Below are positions 21,063-32,987 of a stretch of 64,000 nucleotides of DNA, piece after piece. The position numbers and the translations under genes are program-made. The stretch is from Amyloporia xantha (Eukaryota > Basidiomycota > Agaricomycetes > Polyporales > Adustoporiaceae), in the NCBI GenBank assembly GCA_036971615.1, contig JAYKKR010000021.1, forward strand, positions 62,001 to 126,000. The letters run 5' to 3'. The first letter of the stretch is position 1. The number at the start of each line of letters is the position of its first letter. The notes beneath the pieces were generated by a model. The model had not been told where the DNA came from. It saw only the letters and a program-made list of their open reading frames with translations, and did not search any database.

Positions 21063-21915
21063 TGTCACGAGTTGACATCGAGTGTTCCTTCCTTTCTATA
21101 TATGGATGATTTTCTCCTTTTACTCATCATTATTTTCTCCTCTTATTTGAATGGCCATTCTATGATACACGAACACAGCCAGCCCTCTGTTCACGGACTT
21201 AGACACATCGACCATTACAGGTCACATGTCTATTGAGTGTTGTTTGCCCGGTTTCTTTTCATTCATTTATTTCGTTCAATGGACTCTGTAGAGTGCGCCA
21301 TAAGCGTGAGACATCTATCCTTATGTAAGCGCACATGTACTTCGCTCCTGAGTCGAGCTGTAGGTCTCTATCCTTGACACAGCTCGACTTAGGTGAGTAT
21401 TGTAGTATCTCTCTCAATACACAATCCTTGACACAGCTCGACTTAGGCCTTTGGCTGCTTTCTGAGTCTTCAGCAATCGCTGCAAGCCTTACAATGTCCC
21501 TTTCCCACGGACTCCGTCCCGCCTTCCCTTTACGGACGTTTACTTAAGCACGGTGCCGGCTGACCTCGGGCCCCGCTGGGCTCCACCCACAACATTATTT
21601 ATGACTCATAGCCTGCTTACTCAGGCTGCACACAGACCACCTGCCACCTGCGCACAGACCACGTACATAGCCTGCCCTGAACTCTTGTAGTATATAAGTA
21701 GCATGCCTCTGCCTGGGGACTTAAGTTTCGACCTCTTGTCCCTAGGTAAGCCAAAGCTCACCTGTACTTACTCACGGTTACTTATGTCTATCTATTCTTT
21801 TCCCTAGCCTTACAGTTGAGCTCTCGCTCCTGATTGCTGCGGTAAGAACCTAAGTCAAACACCCTCAAGCATAACAGTTTGTTTGGTCTACGTCACTTGA
21901 CTCTAAGTCGTGACA
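21063..21915 (+). repeat. Solo Gypsy-type LTR carrying a nested Copia B LTR
   Basis: Starts TGTCACGAGTTGACA and ends AAGTCGTGACA, flanked by near-identical pentamers CCCGA and CCTGA. A TATA-like GTATATAAGTAG lies near 21691. Without the nested 263-bp LTR and its duplicated pentamer the unit is about 585 bp. It interrupts the Tnp2 transposase frame between AEFIEDF and GPLREFW. Confidence 0.75.
21231..21493 (+). repeat. Solo LTR, Copia B family
   Basis: A 263-bp LTR starting TATTGAGTGTTG and ending GCCTTACA, flanked by a perfect duplication ATGTC (21226-21230 and 21494-21498). It lies inside the Gypsy solo LTR. Confidence 0.92.
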
Positions 21916-23294
21916 CCTGAAGTCTTCAATAAATTCAGCTGTATGTGTGGAGTGATGATGATTGGGACGAATTACAGCAGGACCATATAACTGGTGGGGC
22001 ATTGTGAGCCAGCTGTGCTGTGAACTATGACAAGTGGCAGAGACTAACCTCGACTAATTCGAGAGAGTGTTTGCGGATTAAACGATCTCTCTTTTGGAAG
22101 TCTGCTGTGGTTAGCGACTCCGACAAGAATATCTTCAACGCGGTGGAGAGCTTCAGGAAATTGGAGACATCGTGTGGGTGTAGGCTTGGAGGTGTGTTTG
22201 CACTGCCCTTTTCATCATTGTCAGCTGTGCACCGCCTCTTGTGACTCCCCACGGCTTGCACTATGTCTTCCCACTCATCTTCCTCACTATTCAACTGGCC
22301 TCCTGCATCGTCTGAGTCTAATTCCATTTCCTGGGGATGTGATATCATGAATCTCTGCACAGGTCGGCACTATGTCGGACCACCTGTCTCACCTGCGCTC
22401 ATTGAGCCCCCAGCTGGATCACCAATTAAACTCGGTAAGTGGCCCAGTCTCGCAGGCAATGTGAGCTGGTTATTGTCTTTAGTCAATTGCCCAATTCTAT
22501 CTTGCCACTGTAAACACTCACGTCAGTGAGAATGGCGTGGAACCTACACAGCTCGTTGGTTTTACAAAGGATCTTGCATTTGACCCAGATATGATAAAAA
22601 TGGGTCTTGACCACCCCTATGAAGCCGGAAGTCAGAGGTGGTTTCCTACAAGCATATATACATTGTGCATTGGATCCACGACAATTTGGCAGCACATATT
22701 GAAGTAGGGCAGGCGCGCTAACTCGGACCACCGTGTTGCATAGACTTTGATGAACTCCTCCTGTGCTTTTGCTGTTGTCAATTTTCGATATGCGTCCATA
22801 TTTTCATGGTGTTCTTTGTTGCGCCGAGGCCTGAAACCTATACTGCTGTCACCCTAGGGGACGACATCCGAATCCTAACACCATACGTACCATTCTTGGT
22901 GATCGCCGCCGGTGTGGCCTTCTCTGCCTGCTTTATCCAGTCCCGGGTGCAAAAGAAGGTATGGTTGTGAGAACCAAACCCTCCTACCTTGTGTGCTGCT
23001 GGCTTGTTGCACATAACTCAAACAAGTACAATCTGCACACGGCGGCCCTGCGGATACTGGGGGGTGGAGATCATGAACCCCTCGCGCCATCCACGTAGCA
23101 ACTCGTTGACCAAAACACGTAGATAACGCTGGAACTGATCTGGGTTGGGCTCTTTTGGCCCAGGGATAATCGCAGTCAGTAAGAAATTGGCTGTTCGATA
23201 GCGCAGATGGGCTGGCATGCCAGGTTGATGATGCTAAACGACATGGGTGCTGAAGTATGAGATGGTGCTATGAGACTCCGTAGATAAGAGAACC

Positions 23295-23530
23295 TGGTCC
23301 ATGAGAAATCAAACACATCAGGAAAAACACCTTTTCTCTAGGGTACTCTAGATTACTCTCAGATAATGCGGGTTTCTCAGAGCACTTATGATAAGGTTAG
23401 CTCAGAGCAATTGCGAGTAGCCTCAGTCACTCTCATGTGCTCTGGAAGGTATGCGCACTTCTATAACTGCTCTGAGGGTCTCTCGATGTCTTACAAAGCA
23501 GGATATTATTACCAGATAGTTTTGTATGTA
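23295..23530. repeat. Left end and subterminal repeats of the composite element
   Basis: CATCAGGAAAAACACC at 23315-23330 is followed by words such as GTACTCTAGATTACTCTCAG, CTCAGAGCA and CTCTGAGGGTCTC up to about 23490. The other end at 37955-38268 shows the same composition in inverse orientation. Confidence 0.6.
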
Positions 23531-25035
23531 TACAAAGACATTCAACTATTCAAAAAGAAGCTAGAAGACGTATCTAAGACATTTTCCTTTGTCAAGTCCT
23601 GTTGAGCCTTATTACCATAGTTTGGAATCAACATACAGCTCTGACGGATACTGGTGAGAGGAATAATTGCACCGACGGGAGATCCATCTGATCTAAGCAG
23701 CCGTTTCACAACATACATATTGTGAGCAGGCTCTGCAGTCGGTTTCAGATCCACATAGGCCAGCGGACATTTTGGCCAAAACGATGGCGCATTTGCATTG
23801 TCCAGATGTTCTGGCAATTTGAAAATAACTCGAAGCCGTCCAATACGTGTTCCTTCAAAGCTTGATTAGAATCGGTTAATATCAATGATGTATAGTGTCT
23901 CACCTTCTAGCCCTGTCGATTCGGCATCTTCATTGTGCAAAATGACAGCGGTATCAAAATGTCCAGCATTTTGACTGGTGGATGGAACTGCCTTGAGGAC
24001 ATCGCATTCCTCTTCTCCATCTTCAAGATTTGGAGGATGAAATTTGAGAGTGTGGTAGATGTCGAGACGATCAAATGGAAGACTGTGTAGAATCGCATTT
24101 CTGTTGGATACAGGATGCGGCAGCAAAGAATTAAGATACTCTTTGAGATGGAGTGAGAAACCTGGAGCGTGGTGTTGACCCTCTATATGCGCAATGGGTT
24201 TCCTGGCCTGAGTGGGAAATTTGGGCAAAGAAATAGCCAGTCCACTCCCTTTAGACTTCAAAGCGGTTTGGCAAGCATCTGAAGGTGGTTGCAAAGACTC
24301 CTTCCAGGTGATGAAGTTCTGGAATGTGGCCATCTTTTCCTGGCGAGACAGCCAGAGAGTCATTTGAGGGAATTCATCTCTGTGATTGGAAGCGCGCCAC
24401 CCCTCCTTCGCAAAGTCAATATGCAGATGTTCGAACATTTCTGTGTTGTAGTTGTCGGTTGTGCCCAACATGCAAATCGACTGAATATAGTGCATGAGAG
24501 AATGGAACTTGGGGATGTTCATGTCTTCACGTACGCCAGTGTCGATGAAATAGGACTTGTTTTTTTTTAAATGTGTCTAATGTGTCTTGCAAATAGCCCA
24601 GAGTAATGTCATCATGTCTGCTGTACTGAGCAGGATAAATGAAGTCCAACAGCGAGCGACAGGCAAGGAGCGCTTTCTTGGGTACACTCCGACAAGACAT
24701 CCAAGCAGAATCTTGGCCATCTGCTTTCGCTCTGTACCAGATATCTGAGATAGTGCCAAAATGCCATTCTTGAAATGGCGAGCACCATAGGCCGGAGGAA
24801 GTGAGCGAATACGATAGTCCAATTCTTCAGCGCTCATGATGCGAGTGCACCAATTCACAAGATGCTTGAAGACACCTTGATAAAGCTGGTGGAGTACGTC
24901 GGGTGTGATAGACAGGTGAATGTTGGTGTGAGGAAATCCATGCCAGAAAGGTTTGTAAACACTTCTTGAGATGTCTTGCTCCATGCATATCCTGTGAAAC
25001 TGAGCCACACTCTCTGTAGCTTTCCTCGCCTCCTG

Positions 25036-25097
25036 AATCACTTCCAGTGTCCAAGCTTGCGTGCGAAATCACTTCCAGTGTCCAAGCTTGCGTGCGA
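25036..25097. repeat. 31-bp tandem duplication in the Plavaka gene
   Basis: AATCACTTCCAGTGTCC... occurs twice in a row as exact 31-bp copies (25036-25066 and 25067-25097). Because 31 is not a multiple of three it shifts the transposase frame. Confidence 0.92.
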
Positions 25098-25622
25098 AGA
25101 GGATGCGCCTTTGGGTTTCCCAGATCGCTAGCAGGACAGCGACACTTGGGACATGTTCCGTATTTTGAACACGTCACCAAGCATTGCTCTGGGTAGTTGG
25201 CAACATAAGCAGCAATGATGGGAAAGACCTTTCGCATTGCTCCATCTCCTCCAGTCATTTTGACACCATGCTTCCCTGCTTCCAACAAGGGCTCCAAAAT
25301 GACCCGCATCGACTCATGGAACAGGCGTTGATTACGTGCTCGCTGTTTCTGTTGCATAAGCTTCTCTCTTGTGATTTTGTCCACCCAAGACACATGCATG
25401 GAGAGAAGGCTTGCGTCGCACAGATTTTGGAAGATTTCCCAGCGTAAGATAGACTGGGTATGCAGACTTGCCTCCAGTGAACTGTGTGAGCTGGGTTTTG
25501 TCGGTAGCAATAATAAGAGGGGCCAAGGTAGCCCCATGGGGTAAGCGACTCTATGAGATGAAATCAATTAAGGTATTAAGAACACGATGAGCCAATAGCT
25601 ATTTAGCTACTTACCTGTACTG

Positions 25623-26085
25623 TGTCAAATGGCTAAGGCGCAGCTAACAGCTAAGGTGCAGCACTAAGGGACTGAGAGAGCCACAAGGTGGCTAGAGTCC
25701 AAAGTAAGCAACTGGTGTATTAAGGATGTAAGGGATACAACATACCTAGAGTCCAAAGTAAGCAACTGGTGGGGACCAGGCTGAGGACTCTAGGGCCTAT
25801 ATATATGATAGAGAACAATAGAGATAGAGAACAATAGAGGGTGGCACAATGGAAGTAGAACAATGGGGAGTGGCACAATGGACAGAAGGTCTATTGTGCC
25901 ACTGCCACTCAAAGTGTGCATTGTGCCACTGTGGCACCAATACAATGGAGTGAGTGGCATAAGCCTAGAACGAGCTAGAAAGTCCTAGAACAGATACAAT
26001 AGAAGGGAAACAATGGAAACATGCCATAGGAGCAATGAGGCGATGCAGGAGACACTGGGAGACTGGCAGAGCACAGATTTTGACA
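25623..26085 (-). repeat. Solo LTR, Copia A family, in the Plavaka gene
   Basis: A 463-bp minus-strand LTR with the same length and the same 54-bp duplication as the Copia A 5' LTR. The perfect target duplication TACTG lies at 25618-25622 and 26086-26090. Removing it restores the exon end WWHAVQ followed by a GTAAGT splice donor. Confidence 0.93.
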
Positions 26086-27064
26086 TACTGCATGCCACCA
26101 ACTACCCGTCCACATCTCATTGTATATTCTGTTCTCTCTAGACGCATCGGAGAATACTTTCTTGGGTCGATATACGATATATTTTGAGAGCGAAGGGTCT
26201 CCCCACAGAGAGCAGATGGCAGCTAGAATGTGGCAGTAATGTATCGTATGAACCTCATTGGGACGATCTTGAAATGTGAGGTGTTTGACATGCCATTGGC
26301 CAGCCCTATCAGGTATGCTGTCGACAATTTGGTGGAGAGCTCTTGTATTGTCGTAAGAGAGCCCCAGTTTCTCCTTGACCTGAATGGACATCAGTCCCTT
26401 CGTACTGTTAAATAGAGTATGTCTCACTTACCCCAGGAATGGATAGCAACCGATTGAATGCATTGTGACCAGGATTGTCCTTGACCATCCAATTTGCAAT
26501 GCGCCAATCCAGTTCTGATGCAAAGAGATGAAAGAAAGATGGCTCCTCTGTGTCTTCATCCACATCCATAGCATCTCCATCTCCCGCACCGAACAGCTTA
26601 TGCCATTGTCTATGAAGATTATCATTCATGCGAACGACCTTCCCCACACTGCCATCCTCATCCTCCACCTGTGTATCATCGTCATTGTCGAGTGCACAGT
26701 GTTGGACCTGGTGATTATGTGCCACGGTAGAAGGGCCTGGGCCTGCCTTGCCAATCCCGTATTCATGTGGTGGGGGGAGATTCTCTAGTGGAATGAAATG
26801 GAAAGGCTCCTGATACCTGCCCTCGTTTAAGATGTCATCTAAATCTTCCTCATCGGAGGAAGGCTCTCCAGTGATCTCCTCATCTTCAAAAGCTTCAATT
26901 GCCCCGCCTTCTCTGTCAAGATCCAATGGTTCCAGATCCGCCAGTTTGCCTTGATGATACCAAGAACACGATTGGGCTTTTGACATATGGGTGTTGCACG
27001 ATTTCTTTGTGGAGAAGCTGCGTCCGCAAGCAGGACAGATTCTTTCATCTTCAACTAGATTCAT

Positions 27065-29675
27065 GGTGGATGACAATTGTGAACTTCAGCGGACAGTCCA
27101 ATGTGCACAATGGGAACAGGTGCAATAACATTGCCTACACACAGCCACTAGAACAACTAGATTACATAATCTAGTCTAGAACTAGTCGTAGTGTTCAACT
27201 CGCACTCCAGTGCTCCGTCTGTCAGTTGGTCCTGTGAGTCCATCCATCCATTGCTTGTCCGCCTGTCCTTGCGTTGGTTTGCTTGGAGCAAAGTCACATT
27301 GGTTGAATGTAGTTCATAGATTGAGGAGAATGTCTGTGAATGTGTGCGTCCTTTCACCTACTGCAGAAGGAGCAAAAGAACGGGGAAGAGATGAAGACAA
27401 TCACCAGAGGGAGGAGATGCAGGGAAGTGCGCAGTGGCGACGCGAGGCAACGGAATAAAAGACTGCAAAGACACGCATCACAGACAGCGGCAGCGCAGCA
27501 CAAACAGATGGGGCGGAGGATGGCCGGCGGGGTCACAGCGAAGCCAGCGAGGGTACAGGATGGATGGCAGGGGTTCAGCGACAAGGGATGGGGCGGAGGA
27601 TGGACAGCACAAATCAGCGGGAAGGAGAGTGCGAATTGGAACACGACGCACTGAGACTTTGTTCACTGTGTGCCCTCCCATCGAACAGTTCCACAGAAAG
27701 ATTGTGCCGAATTCCCGCAGTACAAGTGAAAGAGGCCGAGGGCTCAGGTGCAAACATCAGCAGTGGGCAAGATCATCAGTGGGGCGAGGTTGGTGGGCCG
27801 AGAACGTTGGTGGGGAGCGAAGGTCGTTGGCGGGGTGGGGAGTAGGTGGTGTCGGTGTGGAGGGTTAGGGACGTGCGCGAGAGTGTCGGCAGCGAGAGGA
27901 CGTTGGCCGGCCGTGAACTTTGGTTGGTGGGGCGAGAACAGTGAGCACAGCAGCAGCAGCGGCAGGAGGCGAGATGGGAGGGGTGGCGGTGCGAAAATGT
28001 TGGCCGTGTGAGAGGACATTGGCGGTGCGAGAGGACGTTGTGCGAGAAGAGCGCAATGGGCGATGGGGCAGGGGGTGAGTCTCCCTCTCCCTCTCCTCTC
28101 CTCTCCCTCTCCCCCACCCACGTTCCTTCTGCTCTCTCCCTTCTCCCTTCTCCCTTCTCCCTCCCCTCTTGGTGAGCGACGCCTGCCACGAGAACATCGA
28201 TGCAAAAGGATGTTGGTGCAAAAGGACAACGGCGGGGCACAATCAACGGCGGGGCGAAAACAGCGAGAGGAGGTTGGCAGGGCACGAACGACCATGTGGC
28301 AAGAGTACGTCGTCTGCGCAGGTGGGTTGAGCGAGGGTCGGGGGAAACCATATTGGTGCTGCCGTCTCCAGAGTGGCGGGGCAAGGTTGGCGGGGTGCAA
28401 TCGGCTGTGTGGCGAGAACGTGGAGAGGAGTGGGCAGGGTGTGATTGTCAGTGGGGCGCAAATGTCGGCAGAGTGTGAATGTCGGTGGGGCGCAAATGTT
28501 GGTGGGGCAAGAGGACATCCGCAGGGTGCGAAGAGTGCAGTGGCAGAGCGAGACGAGGCTCACGGGAGGAGACCCCGTGGGTGCGTACAAGCGTGAGACC
28601 CCGTGGGCACATACAAGCGTGAGGCTGCGGGGCGAGAAGCGGGGGAGGAAGGACCTGGGGATGGACAATAGACGATAGGATCAATGAGCGACGGGAAATG
28701 CAATGATTTGTTCATACCTGTGTTGTGCAAGCCCCCCCAGTCCTTGTCCACTGATCTTCTGCATCTCAACAATGCACAGCAGGCGCTCTGTGTGGGAGAG
28801 AACCAGCATGGGGCACTGGCAGACCGAGCCCCCATGGCACGAGAGGGGCGGTGCAGGAAGCTGGGTGGCGCGGCACAGTGAAGTCAGAAGTGTTGCACAG
28901 CGCCAGGCAGGGGAGCGAGAACCGGGCGCAGGGGAAGACAGCACAGCAGGGCAGAGCGTTGGGAAGACAGGGTCACGGCGAGAGCAGCAAGGACAGCGCA
29001 ATGGCAGGGTGAGAGTGATGGCGGGGTGAGAACGATTGCGGGTGGGGGCACAAAGAGAGCAGTGGGGGCGAGAATGTCGGCAGGCGATGGGAGGTCGGCG
29101 AGTGGTGGCAGGAGCTGCAAGTGTTGGGGAGCAGAGATGACGTTGGCATGAATCGATTGACATCGGCAGAGTGGGGAGCTGCCAGTGTTGGGTTGGACTC
29201 AGCTTCAGAGAGAGAGCGTTGGGGAGGAGGCGAGGACATCAGTGGGGGTCGGTGTGCCGCGAACGGCGAGTCGCGAGAGCATTGGCGTAAGGGAGGAGCG
29301 CACGTCATCCGCGTAAGCAGACAGCGTCGGGCGCGAGATAGTGCAGGGGGCGACAACTGCGCCGTGGCAAGAACTGGCGGGGGGTGAGTACAGCAGGACA
29401 GGGGACGCACCTTGTTGTTGCTCATGCCAACCCTGTTCTATCCACCTCCCCTCAACCTCAACTTGGTGAGGAGATTGCGTCGGCACAGAGCAAATGTGAT
29501 TGCAGCAGAGATAATAGCCCCGGGGAGTTGAGCTTGAGGAAGTCAGCGGGAAGCCGGTGTCGTCGACAAGAGCGTTGGGGACAGCAGTAGCCAGGAGAGA
29601 ACTAGGGGCCAGGCAAGATAGCGGAGAGAGCGGCGGGGCAGCAGAAGTGGACGAGCGTTGTAGTGGAGACAGGTG
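27065..29675. repeat. G-rich degenerate short repeats between divergent genes
   Basis: From about 27750 to 29640 the plus strand is strongly purine- and G-rich, built from variants of GGGGCGAGAACGTTGGCG (for example near 27930, 28250, 28455, 28488, 29022 and 29065). A short pyrimidine-rich CTCTCCCT tract breaks the pattern at 28080-28165. Apparent long open frames here reflect lack of stop codons in such sequence and show no protein-like motif. The first 700 bp hold no recognisable feature. The block sits between the 5' ends of the Plavaka and TET/JBP-like genes. Confidence 0.6.
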
Positions 29676-29731
29676 CCTTCCAAAAACGGGTGTGAGTCTG
29701 TCGCGACAGACTCACACCCGTTTTCGGAAGG
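29676..29731. repeat. 56-bp near-perfect palindrome
   Basis: Two 28-bp arms meet at TCGCGA with one mismatch (arm starts CCTTCCAAAAACGGG, the other ends CCCGTTTTCGGAAGG). It lies about 80 bp upstream of the TET/JBP-like start codon and could form a hairpin in RNA or a cruciform in DNA. Confidence 0.9.
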
Positions 29732-29813
29732 CGATCGTGTCGTGTTCGTTCAACCACTCCGTGGTTGTCGCGCTCGTTCACCTCTGCCATTGTCATTGCA
29801 TTCTAGCTAGTAG

Positions 29814-32800
29814 GATGGTTAGCACCTGCCTGCATTCCTTGGAGTTGTCCGACTCAGAGATTGCAGCTCTGGTTACCTTTGCACGGAGTCAGCCTTGCCA
29901 CACTCTGCCGCCCTCAGTGCTTGCTGTGCTCAACCATCTTGATGCTGCAACCTCTACCTCTGCTTCTGTGTCTGCTTTGTTAACCAGCCATGCTTACCTG
30001 ACTCCTGCACCATCCCGTGGCCCTAGCCTGTGCTCTGATCCGTTAGAGAAGAATGGTGGAAATCAGATAGAGGAGAATAGGGGGACTCTGACTGTCATAA
30101 GTCGTACAGCCAATTACACCTCAAATCAACTGACTACATTCCTACTTTATGCTACTAGGCTCTGGGGCCTCCACTCCTAGTAGAAGCCCCGGATGAAGTG
30201 CATGCTGGCATGCGTACTCGCCACACGCGCACTCGTGAGGCAGGTAATCCAGACGAGCCTCCTCCGAAGAGGCACAAACCTCGTAAGTCCAATTGTGCCA
30301 CACGAGGGGGGACACCACTGCCTCCAGTGAACCCAGTGGACCCCGTAGATGTCCCAGAAAATGACAATGAGGATGCTGTGGTATGGGACGGCCACCTACT
30401 TTGGCATGCAGACACAGAGCCTGCTGTTCCAGGAGGGGAGGTGGGTCGGGAGGCTGCGAGGCTCATGTCGCGCCTCGCTCTGGGCTCCATGAGCAATCTG
30501 GAGAGTGCAGATTGTCTTCAGTGGATGTCGAGCCTAAAGAACATGGTGGAGGGTCGTCATGGACTGGATGAGGGCAGCTGTGCCTATGTGACCAATGACC
30601 TGTTCTCCTTGGTCAAACACGTCAATTACTTTGAGGGCATGAATACTGGGCTCTCATTCTTGGCAACTGTTTCCAAGATAGAGCTTGCAGCAAAGGTGCA
30701 CAGGTGAGTTTCTAATTTCTATCTATCATGCATTTATCGCATGACCTCTTATATTCTCCCAGCATTGGGGCCCATGATCCTAAGATGAAGACCAGGTGTT
30801 TGTTCAATTCCAAGATTAAAGGCAATCCAGGTGCGCCGACACTGGGGACATTTACTGCATGGATATCCTTGGGCTACAAGTATGCCGCTTTGGCCAGCAC
30901 AGGTATGTTTCCAATCTCCTATGTATTAGTGGCAATGATTGAAGCTCTTTTCCAGGATCGATTTATTTCCTCATGATCATGGCTGCTAGAGGTCTGCAAC
31001 GTGACATGGGGCGAAAACACAATGATGTCATCCAAGCCATTTGCGCTGCACTCAGATTTCCTCAGAAAGGTAAGCGACTTGTATTTTTTCTTCTGTATTA
31101 TTTTTCACTCAATATTGAAATCAGATACCAACATCGGCAAGTTTATCATCAGGTGTATAATCCCCCAGGTTTCTTTTCTGAGGGGTTATATCCCCATTCG
31201 TGTCTCGGTTCTATTCTCCAGTGCAATACTGCAAGAGTGTGGCCTACCGACTGAAATAGATTGTAGAGATCTTGACCAGTCTGACGCTTTCTTTGATCAG
31301 ATTAAAGAAAGGTACGTGCACCTTAATCTGCTCAATGTTTGCATCTAATTCAATTTCAAGAACCTTTGCGTCGCTCACACGTAATCACACTGCATGGGCA
31401 TCATGTCTTTCTCCTGTCGACGGCAACGCAGAGGTGATGTCCCTTCATGTCATGGGACGCAATCTGCTCCATGCGACTGGGGGCTCCTCCATTTCACGTC
31501 CGCCTACTCCTCTGAGTGACTCTGACGATGAAAAGGCTAGTGAGCATCCAGTGTCGGACAACAACGATGATCTATTTGCATCGACTCCCTTTGTTGCTAA
31601 TCAGTTTGTATTGCCCGATCCAAGTTCTCAGAATTACCATGTTCTACGCACTCCTTTCAACTTTGACGCTCCTGCTAATCGACACATTCCTTATTCGACT
31701 GGTGATGTGGATGCGCACCATCAATGGACTAGCAATGAGCGTCTTCAAGCCAGCCAAGCGTATATTGCACATACTCTTGAAGACGCGGCACAATCTGTGA
31801 GTATTCATTCATTCTTGTTCTCTTTGCATCTTGCTTAGGATAGTACACTTCTTAGGTGTGAGCTTTATACCTCAGATGGTGTCAAGGCGTATGCTGGAGA
31901 CTATGTGCGTCTAGACCATGACTTGTTGGATGGGTAAGTGGTTTGAGCTTTCTCATTGCTTATCTTACTGTTTGGTTAGGCAAGAGATCGACATTCGTGA
32001 CATGAATGACAAACTTTTGGCTTTCATAGCTTGCGACATGCCCAAAGACATGCGTGAAAGTTTGGTGTCAAATATTCAGACAGCCCTTGCGGTTGGTACG
32101 CCTGAGGGTTATTCTCTTCATGACATGGACAGCTCGGTGCAAGATGGAGGTGCAGAGAGACGCTTCCCTTGCATCCATTTCTCCTGGTATGCGCACAATG
32201 TTACAAGGGTAAGATAGTGTATCATATACTCCATATTGCCTAATTAATTATTGTTGCTGCATTCACAGGGAGATGACGCTCCAAAAGATATACATCCCTT
32301 GTATCTGTGTCGCGCCAATGCCTCTCACACCAATCATCAACAATTCGGTGCTTACATTTCCAAAGAGCTGCTGCAACATCAGGTTGAGTATGACAATCTT
32401 TGCAACTCTTTTCAAGAATTCTTTGATTGGATAAGAGCAAAGGTATGTGTTTCTTTTGCTGTTGTATCATCAGGAGCACTTACCTATTGGTGTTAGCTTG
32501 AGAGACATCTGCCAGGAATTTGCAAGTCCTTGGAAGCATTTGTCGACCATCTGCCAGGGCGCGAGGTTTCCCCATGCCATCCTTCAGTGGATTCGTGCTC
32601 AACATCAATGTGGCGACTCATGCTCACAGAGATGTCAAAGATCTAGAGGCCTGCCTGGTACTTCCCATTGGTGATTTTGAAGGCGGCGAGCTCTGTTTTG
32701 TGGAAGCTGGTCTTGTTCTGCCTTTGCAGAATGGCGATTTGGTGGTATTTCTCTCAAAGCGTCTCACTCACTTCAATCTGCATTTCAAAGGCTCTAGGGT

Positions 32801-32921
32801 GTCCATGGTTCTTCACTCAGATGGTGCTGGAGTCAAGTACAGTGAGAACATGGGTGGTTGGATGGAGCATAAGGATATGAGGTCGTCTTTACATTTGAGT
32901 TGGTGTTTGTTGAATTTGTAG
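29814..32921 (+). pseudogene. TET/JBP-like 2OG-Fe(II) dioxygenase, copy 2, nearly full length
   Basis: The ATG at 29814 gives MVSTCLHSLELSDSEIAAL. Short introns separate exons encoding SADCLQWMSSLKNMVEGRHG, AHDPKMKTRCLFNSKI, ISLGYKYAALAS, CGLPTEIDCRDLDQSDAFF, QEIDIRDMNDKLLAFIACD, FPCIHFSWYAHNVTR and NASHTNHQQFGAYISKE, then the catalytic exon. That exon shows NINVATHAHRDVKD (HxD iron ligands), GDFEGGELCFVEAGLVLPL and THFNLHFKGSRVSMVLHSD (distal His and Arg). Proteins of this family oxidise 5-methylcytosine and are expanded and transposon-linked in basidiomycetes. Compared with copy 1 one base is missing near 32582 (CATCC-TTCAG), which shifts the frame just before HxD, and the early exon near 30180 has a stop. 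All catalytic residues are otherwise present, so it was recently active or is affected by an indel error. Confidence 0.7.
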
Positions 32922-32987
32922 TGATTTGTTTGTGTGCACAAACAAATGGAATGTCATGGCGCTTGTTGGCGACACTTCTCACCCTGT

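Larger units (their letters stand above)
20408..23292 (-). pseudogene. Tnp2-type transposase, C-terminal half
   Basis: From high to low coordinates the minus strand reads FSYLRSLIAPSHTS at 23292, LPAHLRYRTANFLLTAI, IPGPKEPNPDQFQRYLR, NKPAAHKVGGFGSHNHTFF, an intron, then ADFQKRDRLIRKHSLELVE, YGPAVIRPNHHHSTHT, EFWTFLFER and NNHAGGELECSFFREFHRT. These are landmarks of the CACTA-like Tnp2 transposases abundant in mushrooms. A Gypsy solo LTR (21063-21915) sits between AEFIEDF and GPLREFW. At least one frameshift (near 21005) and a base change near 23219 break it. The first residues join in frame to GLALGIDW, the last residues of the half at 38283-39330, so both are one gene split by the composite element. 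Confidence 0.72.
23540..27064 (-). pseudogene. Plavaka-type transposase, interrupted and frameshifted
   Basis: The ATG at 27064 is followed by a C2H2-like finger (CPACGRSFSTKKSCNTH), an acidic region, [168 protein letters not shown] and GAIIPLTSIRQSCMLIP. This is the order of basidiomycete Plavaka transposases, which move DNA by a CACTA-like DDE mechanism. Short introns occur, for example after SIPG. Breaks include a Copia-A-type solo LTR (25623-26085), a 31-bp tandem duplication (25036-25097), and single-base shifts near 25370, 24650 and at an A9 run near 24560. It is transcribed away from the TET/JBP-like gene. Confidence 0.78.

Noticed and set aside
27340..29640. Many long overlapping open frames on both strands
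   Set aside because: They overlap in almost every frame in G-rich, stop-poor repeats, have no protein-like motifs and are low complexity (Pro/Ser/His/Arg on one strand, Gly/Arg/Glu on the other).
23540..32921. KDZ transposase as partner of the TET/JBP-like gene
   Set aside because: None of the KDZ landmarks I know (CxC clusters and the YDxxCQ-type core motif) are present; the transposase motifs match Plavaka.
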